Assembly: GCA_945883455.1 (NCBI GenBank)
Contig: CAMCXJ010000120.1
Location: forward strand, 1-6,453
Reading direction: 5' to 3'
From: Prosthecobacter debontii
GTDB lineage: Bacteria > Verrucomicrobiota > Verrucomicrobiia > Verrucomicrobiales > Akkermansiaceae
DNA length: 6,453 nt
Shown: in pieces, positions 1 through 6,422 of the stretch
Position numbering within the stretch: the first letter of the stretch is position 1
Layout: each line of letters opens with the position of its first letter
Translations under genes and position numbers: made by a program
The notes under the pieces: model-generated
The model's database searches: none
What the model saw: only the letters and a program-made list of their open reading frames with translations
What the model was told of the DNA's origin: nothing

Positions 1-1044
1 GAGGGCGTTGCGGAGGTATTCGCGGGATTCGCTGATCCAAGCCTGATCGGGGGTGGGCGGGTTTTCCGGGTCGAGGAGTTTGAGTTTTTCCGGGCCGAAG
101 GATTCATCCGGGGTGACGACGCGGTGGAGCGCGCCGAGGCAAGTGAGGACGGTATGGGATTTGTTGGCGGCGGCGGGAAGGGTCACCATGAGGAAGGGCT
201 TGCGAGACTTGATCGCGTAGAGCAAGCCGTGGAGCGTGGCCGTGACGACGGCCTCCGCCCTCTGGAACAGCTCGACCCATTGGAAGGGATCGAAGCCGTT
301 GAGGGTGATGTCGCAATATTTCCAGGCGCTGGCGGCACCGACAAGCATGAGGCCGCGGCGGCGGGCGTATTCGCGGAGCTCGGCGGCGCGGGTGTCGTTG
401 AGGGGATTGCCGTAAACGAGGATGTAGGGCTTGCCCGGGGCGATGGAGCGGCGGGGGGAGGGGTCTTCGTTGAGCCAGGTGGGATCGACGACAAGCGCCG
501 GCTCCCTGCCGCATGCCTTGCGGACGAGGGTGCGGGTGCTCTCATCGCGGACGGCGATCGAATCGAAGCGGCTCAGGCCGGCGGAGACCCATTCCGGGAT
601 CCCCTCTTCCGGGCGTGCGGGGCCGCAGCTCGCAGCGTAGCTGATGAAGCGGGTTTCCTGCTGGGAGGGATGGGCGCCGAAGTAGCAGGGATCGTGGCCG
701 AACTGAGGCGTCTGATAGTCCCAGACGACATCCGAGCCGACGATCACGGTATCGAAGCGGCTCCAAGGAACCTGCCCGGGATCCGAGGTGAAGGGATACG
801 GGGAGAAAGACGCGACAAGCGGATGGAAGGGGCGGCATTTGCGCCAGACGCGGAAGGCGTGGCGAAGGGTGGCCGGGTGATAGTTGTGGAGAATGGGGCG
901 CTCCGAGGCGTGCAGCGTCGGGTTCTGGTAATTGATGATCTCTGCTTCATGTCCAAGGCGGCGGACGGCCTCGCGGACATGCCATGCCTGGAGGTAGCCG
1001 CCGTAGTTCGGGCCGCGGTGGAAGGTGAGGATGCCGATGGTCAT
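1..1044 (-). CDS. Polysaccharide pyruvyl transferase family protein (3' end beyond window)
   Basis: Reading the minus strand from the ATG at 1044 gives 348 codons with no stop before the window edge, so the C-terminus is missing, probably by only a few tens of residues for this family. Seen directly: an N-terminal IGILTFHRGPNYGGYLQAW (residues 3-21), the glycine/Tyr-rich nucleotide-sugar-fold start typical of PF04230; DTVIVGSDVVWDY (98-110); ISYAASCG (134-141); SIAVRDEST (162-170); VVDPTWL (185-191); and the late TATLHGLLYAI (268-278), whose His-Gly matches the family's conserved active-site block. Known of the family: members transfer pyruvate from phosphoenolpyruvate to a sugar as a ketal, or act as related polysaccharide-modifying enzymes, in the cytoplasm. 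An in-frame TGA lies about 16 codons upstream and 1044 is the first ATG after it. No clear ribosome-binding site is present. The flippase and polymerase upstream support a role in polysaccharide decoration. The acceptor sugar cannot be told. Confidence -1.
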   Translation of the reverse strand, partial: MTIGILTFHRGPNYGGYLQAWHVREAVRRLGHEAEIINYQNPTLHASERPILHNYHPATLRHAFRVWRKCRPFHPLVASFSPYPFTSDPGQVPWSRFDTVIVGSDVVWDYQTPQFGHDPCYFGAHPSQQETRFISYAASCGPARPEEGIPEWVSAGLSRFDSIAVRDESTRTLVRKACGREPALVVDPTWLNEDPSPRRSIAPGKPYILVYGNPLNDTRAAELREYARRRGLMLVGAASAWKYCDITLNGFDPFQWVELFQRAEAVVTATLHGLLYAIKSRKPFLMVTLPAAANKSHTVLTCLGALHRVVTPDESFGPEKLKLLDPENPPTPDQAWISESREYLRNAL

Positions 1045-1083
1045 GGAGTGGCTGATTTCCAGAAGGGATTCAGAGAAAGGCGG

Positions 1084-1132
1084 GCTGGGACATCACGCGC
1101 TTGCTCCGTTGGCTCCTGTGTAATGGTTTTCT
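1084..1132 (+). repeat. Direct repeat copy 1 (CTCCGTTGGCTCCTGTG core)
   Basis: About 49 bases here match 1225-1273 at a constant offset of 141. A shared TGGGACATC block (1086-1094) is followed, after a divergent stretch, by a perfectly identical 17-base core CTCCGTTGGCTCCTGTG (1104-1120), then by AATG and TTTCT matches. It lies between two genes, in non-coding DNA. I recall similar purine-rich CACAGGAG..AACGGAG repeats scattered in Verrucomicrobiota genomes. That is memory, not a search. Confidence -1.
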
Positions 1133-1160
1133 CTCACAGGAGGAAAGGGAGGGAACGGAG
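1104..1160 (-). repeat. Inverted repeat able to form a large imperfect hairpin
   Basis: The core CTCCGTTGGCTCCTGTG (1104-1120) is followed by an inverted, expanded copy at 1135-1160 that begins CACAGGAG and ends AACGGAG, with about nine extra purine-rich bases between those two blocks. In a minus-strand transcript the CTCCTGTG/CACAGGAG and CTCCGTT/AACGGAG arms can pair around a 14-base loop. The hairpin would sit in the leader of the pyruvyl transferase gene and downstream of the SGNH-like gene. No uridine tract follows it, so I do not call it an intrinsic terminator. It may be only part of a dispersed repeat. Confidence -1.
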
Positions 1161-1224
1161 GGGCTGCGCGCCCGGAGCCGCTCAACATTCATCATCCTTG
1201 AGCCATGGCTTCGAGAAAAGACAA

Positions 1225-1273
1225 GTTGGGACATCCTCTGTTTTCTCCGTTGGCTCCTGTGCAATGACTTTCT
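1225..1273 (+). repeat. Direct repeat copy 2 (CTCCGTTGGCTCCTGTG core)
   Basis: Second copy of the element at 1084-1132, with the identical 17-base core at 1245-1261 and the shared TGGGACATC block at 1227-1235. The segment between the copies also holds a 10-base perfect palindrome AGCCATGGCT (1201-1210) and a GGGC..GCCC inverted pair (1161-1173). This copy ends 12 bases from the stop codon of the SGNH-like gene. Confidence -1.
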
Positions 1274-1285
1274 TTACTTGCGCAC

Positions 1286-2398
1286 TCAATGCAGGACACC
1301 CGGGAAATCGGCGAGGCGCTTGTCCAGCCAGCGGTGAGCCTTGTGGAGGGCTTTGCCGACGAAGGGGGCGGGCGGATTCGGATGGATTTCCGCAGGGCAG
1401 GAGGGTGGGAGTGTGAGGCCGAGGGTTTCCGCCACGTGTGAGGCGAGGAGCGCCTGGGCGGCAGCTCCGGGATATTCGCCGCGAACCATCCCACTCATGT
1501 CGGCGGCGAGCCAAGCGTGGAAGTCGAGGATGTGGATTTGGTTTTTCCCTGCGAATTCCCTCATGCGGGCGCTCCAATCGCGGGTGGCTTCCATGGCGCT
1601 GACGCGAGGCGGGAGGGTGGCGAGGTGGATGGATTTCAAGCGTGACGAACGCAGGCGCCCGATGATGGCCGCGAGGCGGGTTTCGAAATCAGCGTACGAT
1701 TCGCCTTCGATCTGGTCATCGGAGCCGACCGCGAGCAGGACGGAGGAATCGTGGCACAATGGGGCGAAATCCCACGCCAACTGGAGGACACGCCGCGAGT
1801 TTCCCGCCGCCACACAGCCGTTGAACCAATCCTCGCGGTGGCCGAAGACGCGTTCCGGCCAGCTCAGGAAGCTGCGGTTGCGCCAGCGGGCGTTGCTGAA
1901 GCCGTCGCCGAGACATAGCCACGCGAGGGCGGGGAGCAGGAGCGGGGTGGCGCTGTGCTTGGGCAGATTGAAGCCGACCGGAGAAAGGGGCGAGAAGCCG
2001 ATCCGCGGATCGAAATGGGGATCGCCGACGGCGTGCATGACCTGGAAGCCGTTGATCCCGACGCGGATCTGGGAATGGAAAAGATCGACCGTGATGGCGG
2101 CGTCCGGCGGGATGTGGGTGGCGAAATGATGGAGGTAGAGCGGGATGCCGTCGCGGATGTGGTAGAGGGCTAGGTTCGAAGCTTCCGGCCTGACATCAAG
2201 GCGGTAGTGGTAGCCCAAACCGGAGAGGCCGAAGAGGAAGGAGAAGGGATCCGAGCCGGCGAGAGCGAGCTGGTGGCGGCGGGGCATAGGCAAGTCCACA
2301 GACGGGCATCCGAGCAGAAATCCGCCGTTCAGGGCGCGATTCCCTTGGATACGCGCCCCCTTGATGAGGCGCAGATCGGCTGCCGGTTCAATGTTCAT
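1286..2398 (-). CDS. SGNH/GDSL-hydrolase-fold protein with probable N-terminal jelly-roll domain; catalytic residues apparently lost
   Basis: This gene ends in TGA at 1288-1286. The first ATG is at 2398 (370 residues). An in-frame TTG two codons earlier (2404) would give 372. I prefer the ATG, but neither has a ribosome-binding site. Residue numbers below count from the TTG. No signal peptide or membrane segment is evident. Residues about 50-145 are strand-rich and resemble a concanavalin/LamG-like jelly roll (inference). Residues about 160-330 follow the SGNH order: block I LCLGDGFS (163-170), block II VAAGNS (198-203), block III LLAVGSDD (223-230), then a helix and LATLPP strand, and block V MVRGEYPGAAAQALL (306-320). 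Against the usual GDS, GxND and DxxHP, the Ser is Gly168, the Asn is Asp229 and the Asp/His pair is Arg308/Tyr311. The fold call is good, but normal esterase activity is doubtful. Its place between the flippase and pyruvyl transferase genes suggests a polysaccharide-related accessory role, perhaps binding rather than hydrolysis. Confidence -1.
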   Translation of the reverse strand: MNIEPAADLRLIKGARIQGNRALNGGFLLGCPSVDLPMPRRHQLALAGSDPFSFLFGLSGLGYHYRLDVRPEASNLALYHIRDGIPLYLHHFATHIPPDAAITVDLFHSQIRVGINGFQVMHAVGDPHFDPRIGFSPLSPVGFNLPKHSATPLLLPALAWLCLGDGFSNARWRNRSFLSWPERVFGHREDWFNGCVAAGNSRRVLQLAWDFAPLCHDSSVLLAVGSDDQIEGESYADFETRLAAIIGRLRSSRLKSIHLATLPPRVSAMEATRDWSARMREFAGKNQIHILDFHAWLAADMSGMVRGEYPGAAAQALLASHVAETLGLTLPPSCPAEIHPNPPAPFVGKALHKAHRWLDKRLADFPGVLH

Positions 2399-2516
2399 GG
2401 CCAATGAATAAAGGAAGATTGAAGGATTTGCGGAACAAGCGCAACGGCTTCACCGTCGGCGCCGTAAAAGCGGGAATATCACACGGTTAGATAGGGCAAC
2501 GTGCCGACATGGGGGA

Positions 2517-4040
2517 TCATGCCGATTTAAGGTCGCGGAACGCCGCCCGCCCGATCCATAAAGCGAGCAGGACAAGAGCCGTAACGGCCGCAATGGTGGT
2601 CGAGTCAGGCAGGGATAGCGGGCGGTCGAATACAACCCAGCGGAACGGTGATACCCGGGAACGCGAGGCGATCCAGCCCACGAAAAGGAAGAGGGAGCCA
2701 ACCATGGTTGCCATGCGGACGACGCGGGTCGAAAGCTCTCCCGGCTTGTAACCGCAGCGCTGTGCGCCGCGGAAGTAGCCGTAGGTGGCATAGATCAGGG
2801 GCAAGAGGGCGAAGACGGCGGCGATACCGCTTAGTCCGAAGGCCAGATACGCGCCCCATCCCGCCAAGACACCGGCAGCGAGTTTCGTGAGTGCGACTAA
2901 CGAGGATCTTCCCATATTCCCTGAGAACTGGACGAGAGATTCGAAGAGGCCGGAGAGTGGGGTAATGATGATGCCGAGCGCCATCCATGCGGTGACCATG
3001 CCGCCAGCGTAGAAATCGGCACCGGCGAGCAGCTCTACGAAAGTACGGTTGAGAAGGAGCACGGCGGAAGAGGCGGCAAGGCCGATGGCGAGCATGAGAC
3101 GGCCAATGATGTCATGCTTGCGGCGAAACATCTCCTTTTTCCCATCGACGTGGAGACGGAGCATCTGCGGGTAGAAGGCATGGTAGGTGCGACGGACGAG
3201 GGTGGTTACGAGGGCGGAGGCTTTGGCGGTAAAGGTGTAAACCGGGACGGCGGCGAGACCCGCATACCGCGATAGCAGCATAGCGGGCAGGCTGTTGAGC
3301 AGCGCCTCGACGATGGCCAGGAAGGAGATGTTGAGGCTGAAGCCGAACAAGGAGCGGAATCGCGATTTTTCAAGGCCGCCCCGGTTCCAGCGGGGAACCT
3401 GTTCGCTGGTGCGGATCAGCGCGGTGTAGTAGATCCAGGTTGCGGCTTGCACCGCAGCCATGGAAACCAGATAGGCGCGTGTCCCCCAGCCCTCGCGCAA
3501 CATCAGAAAGAAGACAACCAACTGGAGCCATGGGACAAAACCCTGGCTGAGGGGAATCCAGTGGAACCGTTCCTGGGCGGTGAGCAAACCCGGGACACTG
3601 CGTAAGGGCATCGTGAAAGCTGTCAGAAGCACGGCACCGGCGATGAGTTCCACGGCCTCACCCCTGATGGCGCCTCCGATACCAAACAGGCCGATGAAGA
3701 GGGGAATCGCGACAAGGCCGAGGATGGCGACGATGATCCCCTGGCAAAGCAAAACGAAACGTGTAGCCGTCCACCATTTGTCAATCTCCGGCTGGTCTTT
3801 CGCCGAAATGGCATCGGCCATTTTGCGGCTGGTGGCATTGCTGATGCCCATATCCATCCAACTAAGGTAACTGACGATGGAATTGACAACCGTCCAGAGA
3901 CCGATCTGTTGCTTGTCAAGATAAGCAAGTGCAACTGGAATGGAAAGAATGCCGGAGGTAGCGATGGAGAAAAACGCGAAATAAGAAGCGGCGGCGTTGC
4001 GAGCGACGCGGCTGTGCTTGAGGCGGTGGAGGGACAGCAT
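2517..4040 (-). CDS. Wzx-like polysaccharide flippase (MOP superfamily, lipopolysaccharide biosynthesis protein)
   Basis: The 507-residue product is typical in length for the family. It carries about 12-14 hydrophobic segments spread along its whole length (roughly 16-40, 93-120, 130-150, 167-181, 188-207, 230-270, 311-333, 343-362, 379-420, 441-458, 480-498). The early loop with MDMGISNATSRKMADA (62-77) matches the conserved D-x-G region of polysaccharide transporters, and a basic loop at about 299-310 separates the two halves. Family role: moving undecaprenyl-linked oligosaccharide repeat units from the cytoplasmic to the periplasmic face of the inner membrane. The start is fixed: a TAA lies two codons upstream of the ATG at 4040. 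The leader is pyrimidine-rich with no Shine-Dalgarno motif. The gene lies 90 bases after the polymerase-like gene, probably in the same operon. The substrate cannot be read from sequence. Confidence -1.
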   Translation of the reverse strand: MLSLHRLKHSRVARNAAASYFAFFSIATSGILSIPVALAYLDKQQIGLWTVVNSIVSYLSWMDMGISNATSRKMADAISAKDQPEIDKWWTATRFVLLCQGIIVAILGLVAIPLFIGLFGIGGAIRGEAVELIAGAVLLTAFTMPLRSVPGLLTAQERFHWIPLSQGFVPWLQLVVFFLMLREGWGTRAYLVSMAAVQAATWIYYTALIRTSEQVPRWNRGGLEKSRFRSLFGFSLNISFLAIVEALLNSLPAMLLSRYAGLAAVPVYTFTAKASALVTTLVRRTYHAFYPQMLRLHVDGKKEMFRRKHDIIGRLMLAIGLAASSAVLLLNRTFVELLAGADFYAGGMVTAWMALGIIITPLSGLFESLVQFSGNMGRSSLVALTKLAAGVLAGWGAYLAFGLSGIAAVFALLPLIYATYGYFRGAQRCGYKPGELSTRVVRMATMVGSLFLFVGWIASRSRVSPFRWVVFDRPLSLPDSTTIAAVTALVLLALWIGRAAFRDLKSA

Positions 4041-4130
4041 CGCTTATGGACAGGAGGGCAAACGTAAGCGACGAGGCCTAGGCTGGGATTTGCTGAATTC
4101 CGGAAGGCTGATTCCACCCGTTCCGGGTTC

Positions 4131-5741
4131 TCAGCCTTGGCGCAAGGGAATGCGGGGATGAACAGGACGCTCCAAGCGTCCGCGAAAGCGCTGGCTGGCG
4201 GGAGTGTAATCTGCCCCATGCAAGAGTAAAGCCGCGGCGCTCGCAACCTCCTGGCGGCGTAGGGTGTCCAGCATTTTCAGTAGCCCGGCGGCAGCGAGGA
4301 ACTGCGGAAAATCGTTGCGGTATGATCCGAAGACCAATAGCGCCCAGAAGGGATAAAACGCAAATGGGATGGCGACGAAGGCGACGAATCCGAAAATGGG
4401 TTGGCCGCGGTAATGCTTCAGCAACTGCCAGGCCTTGCGCATGAAGACGAACATGGCGAACACGGCGGCGAACAATCCGACGGCTCCGGTGAAGCGGATC
4501 GTCTCCACGTGGAAGCCGTGATAGGATCCGCGGAGCATGAAGGCCTCGATTCGATCCTGATCGGTGGAACCGTCGCCAAAGCCTTGGGCCGCATCCAGCT
4601 GGGCGCGCATTTCCCGGGCGCTCATGGCGAAGCCGTCGCCGAGCATCTTGTTCTGGATGTAGCGGTCGGAGGTGAGTGCGATGCGCCACATTTCGAACCG
4701 CCACTCCGAACTTTGATCGGCATCAAGCTTGGCCTTAGCGGCCACGGGGACGAAAGGGATAACGGACAGCACGCGCTGCGCACCGAAAGGAAGCTTATCT
4801 GCGAAACCTGCCATGGACAGGATGGCGATGCCCAAGAAGGCAGCGATCACCACCGCTCCTATATCAATGAAATTGCGGCGCACAAGGGCTACCGTGACAT
4901 AGACGACAAAAATGTAGGCGGCGATGCTGCGGAAACCGGACAGGAGTATCATGATCGCGGCTAGGATGAACAGAAAAAGTCGGACAGGGTGGGTGGGGAG
5001 CAGGCAGCGGATGGGTCGACTGAAGCATAGCAAGGCCAACGCGATCGTTCGTCCTAGGAAGGCGAGGCTGGCGCCACCGCGCATTTCGCTAAAGTCAATT
5101 TGAAAAGCCTCACCCGCTTGAGCGACTCCGAAGTTCACGTTCGAGTAAATGGGGAGAACGAATGCAGCGAGGGCAGGGATGAAATCAGCGGCCACACCGA
5201 GGAGTCCATCCGCCAATGTTACGCACACCATTACGAGGACTGCTAAGCGGAAGCTGGAGAGATCGGTTCTTAAGTTGGAAAGGAAAAAATACGCCATGAT
5301 GGCGACCGCGAAGACGGCGTAGGGTTTGCCGCCGGCGAGTTCGCCGCCGAACATGAGGAGACTGGTGGGGTTCCTGAGGTAGGCCTGGATGATGGCGAGG
5401 AGATTGAAAATGACGGCGAAGTCCATCAGGTCGAGGCGCAGGACAAAGTCGGGCTTCCGGAGGGCGAAGCGCATGGCGAAAATGCCGAAGGCTATCAACG
5501 ATCCGAAGGCCCAGACGGGAGGCGAGCCGGGAAAGGCGTTGACGGTACCCTGGAGTAACAGGCCGGCCGGGACGAGGAGCCAGACATTGCGACCGAGCTG
5601 CAGGACGAAGACGATACCCACGCCGCCTATGATCCAGGCCAAGGCCTCGGTCTGGTTCGTGGCAGCCGCAACACCCAGATACACCGCTGCGAAGGCCGAG
5701 ATGATGACGACGAGGATGACCTTGATTTTTTGGGAGTCCAT
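4131..5741 (-). CDS. O-antigen ligase/polymerase-like (Wzy/WaaL-type) membrane protein
   Basis: The 536-residue integral membrane protein has about 10-12 hydrophobic segments (for example 8-28, 33-48, 54-66, 77-92, 106-120, 139-155, 165-182, 225-240, 252-267, 273-286, 293-311, 415-433, 448-471). Between the penultimate groups sits a large periplasmic-type loop (about 312-412). Family hallmarks seen: LLSGFRS (266-272) at a membrane edge, EWRFEMWRIALT (346-357), NKMLGDGF (364-371, the usual N-x-x-x-G-x-G pattern), and GSYHGFHVETIRFTGAVGL (405-423), equivalent to the loop His followed by a Gly-rich helix. Such proteins join repeat units into polysaccharide or transfer them to an acceptor. Polymerase and ligase cannot be told apart by sequence alone. 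The start at 5741 is constrained by a TAA eight codons upstream. The leader CTCCCTCCCTC has no Shine-Dalgarno motif. The basic tail (about 512-536) is likely cytoplasmic. The flippase gene follows directly. Confidence -1.
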   Translation of the reverse strand: MDSQKIKVILVVIISAFAAVYLGVAAATNQTEALAWIIGGVGIVFVLQLGRNVWLLVPAGLLLQGTVNAFPGSPPVWAFGSLIAFGIFAMRFALRKPDFVLRLDLMDFAVIFNLLAIIQAYLRNPTSLLMFGGELAGGKPYAVFAVAIMAYFFLSNLRTDLSSFRLAVLVMVCVTLADGLLGVAADFIPALAAFVLPIYSNVNFGVAQAGEAFQIDFSEMRGGASLAFLGRTIALALLCFSRPIRCLLPTHPVRLFLFILAAIMILLSGFRSIAAYIFVVYVTVALVRRNFIDIGAVVIAAFLGIAILSMAGFADKLPFGAQRVLSVIPFVPVAAKAKLDADQSSEWRFEMWRIALTSDRYIQNKMLGDGFAMSAREMRAQLDAAQGFGDGSTDQDRIEAFMLRGSYHGFHVETIRFTGAVGLFAAVFAMFVFMRKAWQLLKHYRGQPIFGFVAFVAIPFAFYPFWALLVFGSYRNDFPQFLAAAGLLKMLDTLRRQEVASAAALLLHGADYTPASQRFRGRLERPVHPRIPLRQG

Positions 5742-5761
5742 GAGGGAGGGAGATTGGAAAC

Positions 5762-5781
5762 TTTAAACTTCAAGTTTTAAA
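5762..5781. repeat. AT-rich palindrome just upstream of the polymerase-like gene
   Basis: AAACTT (5765-5770) and AAGTTT (5772-5777) are perfect inverted arms around one C. They extend to TTT/AAA outer arms with one bulged T. It lies 21 bases upstream of the ATG at 5741, in an AT-rich island within GC-rich DNA. It could be an operator or promoter element, or part of a dispersed TTTAAACTT-type repeat. I could not fit convincing -35/-10 boxes on the minus strand. Confidence -1.
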
Positions 5782-5825
5782 CTCTAAAGAAGTCGCTTCG
5801 CGTAAAGGGCGCTGCGCCTTGTGAG

Positions 5826-5976
5826 TCGGTGTTTCGGTTGCCTGCGGCGCGGTGTTTCCGCCTTCGCTAAAGCTTCTGCGGACAGGTCGGTGAGAGAAGA
5901 GAGAAAGATGCGGTGCGTAGCGGCTGGTTTTTTCGCTTTTACAGAAACACCGCTTTTCCGAAACACTGAAACACCG
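5826..5976. repeat. GTGTTTC repeats in nested inverted arrangement
   Basis: On the plus strand, TCGGTGTTTCGG (5826-5837) and GCGGTGTTTCCG (5849-5860). On the other strand, the same motif appears as CAGAAACACCGC (5942-5953), CCGAAACACTGA (5958-5969) and GAAACACCG (5968-5976). The first left unit pairs best with the second right unit (11 of 12) and the second left unit with the first right unit (11 of 12), so the order is A-B...B'-A' plus one extra partial unit. About 80 bases separate the inner arms. Confidence -1.
5858..5881. repeat. REP-like imperfect palindrome centred on CTAAAGCTT
   Basis: Outer arms CCGC (5858-5861) and GCGG (5878-5881) and an inner GCT-AA-AGC core (5866-5873) make an imperfect palindrome enclosed by the inverted GTGTTTC repeats. 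Palindromes of this look, which translate as AFAKASADR or SAEALAKAE in stray frames, are in my recollection widespread dispersed repeats in some environmental bacterial genomes. I have not verified this by search. Confidence -1.
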
Positions 5977-6020
5977 TTTAACCTCCGGCGGAAGAAGGTG
6001 AAGTGGGCCCAGGCTTCGCT

Positions 6021-6051
6021 GCCTACTTCGCTATGGTTACGAAGGCTAGGC
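6021..6051. repeat. REP-like hairpin element
   Basis: Outer arms GCCTA (6021-6025) and TAGGC (6047-6051) and inner arms CTTCG (6026-6030) and CGAAG (6040-6044) can fold with a 9-base loop and a two-base bulge. It is followed by two direct copies of GGCAAGCT (6049-6056, 6063-6070), 14 bases apart. It lies 39 bases past the stop of the 110-residue gene, a usual position for REP elements, which can shield or end transcripts. No U-tract follows on the minus strand, so a terminator role is not supported. Confidence -1.
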
Positions 6052-6089
6052 AAGCTACGCCGGGCAAGCTGGATCGCGCCGAGTCCGCC

Positions 6090-6422
6090 CTACCGGTTGG
6101 CTGATTCGGCATCTTGGCAAGGAGGATTGCGAAGGCGATGGTCCAATGCGTGTTCGAAGCTGACGAGTTCGCGGATCAGGGCGTTATATCGGCTGTGCGC
6201 CTGTTTGCCCTCGGGCGAGAGAAGATGATAGAGATCGAGTTCGGCATGGATGTCGTGCTCCGTTGAGGCTTCGAGGAATCCCGCGCCCGCCAGACGCCGC
6301 CTCGCCATGCGCACGAGGCATGAGCCGATGGTCTGGCGCTTGTCATGATAATCGCGCAAACCCTCCACGATGCGTTCCGCACCAGGTAAGCCCGCGATGA
6401 GTTGCTGATGGAATCGATTCAT
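6090..6422 (-). CDS. Small protein of unknown function
   Basis: I do not recognise the family. The 110-residue product runs from ATG at 6422 to TAG at 6092-6090. It looks mostly alpha-helical, with a basic middle (CLVRMARRRLAGAGF, 35-49), an acidic/histidine patch (TEHDIHAELDLYHLL, 54-68) and a conserved-looking helix SRYNALIRELVSFEHALDHR (77-96). No signal peptide or membrane segment is seen, so it is probably cytoplasmic. I call it real because its ATG overlaps the TGA of the upstream frame by four bases (ATGA), which suggests translational coupling, and because its composition is that of a normal globular protein. Downstream lies the repeat mosaic, so it may be the last gene of a preceding transcription unit rather than part of the polysaccharide operon. 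Confidence -1.
   Translation of the reverse strand: MNRFHQQLIAGLPGAERIVEGLRDYHDKRQTIGSCLVRMARRRLAGAGFLEASTEHDIHAELDLYHLLSPEGKQAHSRYNALIRELVSFEHALDHRLRNPPCQDAESANR

Larger units (their letters stand above)
5742..6089. other. 348-base non-coding repeat mosaic between operon parts
   Basis: Short open frames cross this stretch on both strands, but they are explained by repeats and give low-complexity translations, so I see no gene. It contains, from low to high coordinates, an AT-rich palindrome (5762-5781), a GGCGC-T-GCGCC mini-hairpin (5808-5818), GTGTTTC repeats in nested inverted order (5826-5976), a REP-like palindrome (5858-5881), a hairpin-forming segment (6021-6051) and a tandem GGCAAGCT pair (6049-6070). 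It separates the 110-residue gene from the polymerase-like gene and must hold the leader, and possibly a promoter, of the latter. Confidence -1.

Noticed and set aside
1084..1273. A CRISPR array
   Set aside because: Only two direct copies, 141 bases apart, with an inverted copy between them. There is no regular spacer length and no cas gene.
124..1416. A 430-codon plus-strand open frame across the pyruvyl transferase gene and the spacer
   Set aside because: The minus-strand frame from 1044 carries a complete series of family motifs. The plus-strand frame is an Ala/Gly/Glu-rich antisense shadow in GC-rich DNA, and it runs across non-coding repeats into the SGNH-like gene.
2405..2516. Promoter in the 112-base spacer between the flippase and SGNH-like genes
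   Set aside because: No -35/-10 pair with acceptable spacing stands out on the minus strand. I see nothing supportable in this spacer.
4100..4126. CCGGAA..TTCCGG inverted pair between the polymerase-like and flippase genes as a terminator
   Set aside because: Only a six-base stem around a 15-base loop with no T-tract on the minus strand. The 90-base spacer fits an operon.
4078..4704. A 208-codon minus-strand frame overlapping the end of the polymerase-like gene
   Set aside because: Arg/Pro-rich translation in an alternative frame of a convincing gene, without recognisable motifs.
4401..4964. A 187-codon plus-strand frame rich in Gly, His and Glu
   Set aside because: It lies wholly inside the minus-strand polymerase-like gene, which has clear membrane segments and family motifs. 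The antisense translation shows no recognisable domain.
5784..6228. Short open frames on both strands across the repeat-rich spacer
   Set aside because: Their peptides are translations of palindromic repeats (AFAKASADR, SAEALAKAE, ETPLFRNTETPF), and no plausible start signal or family match is seen.
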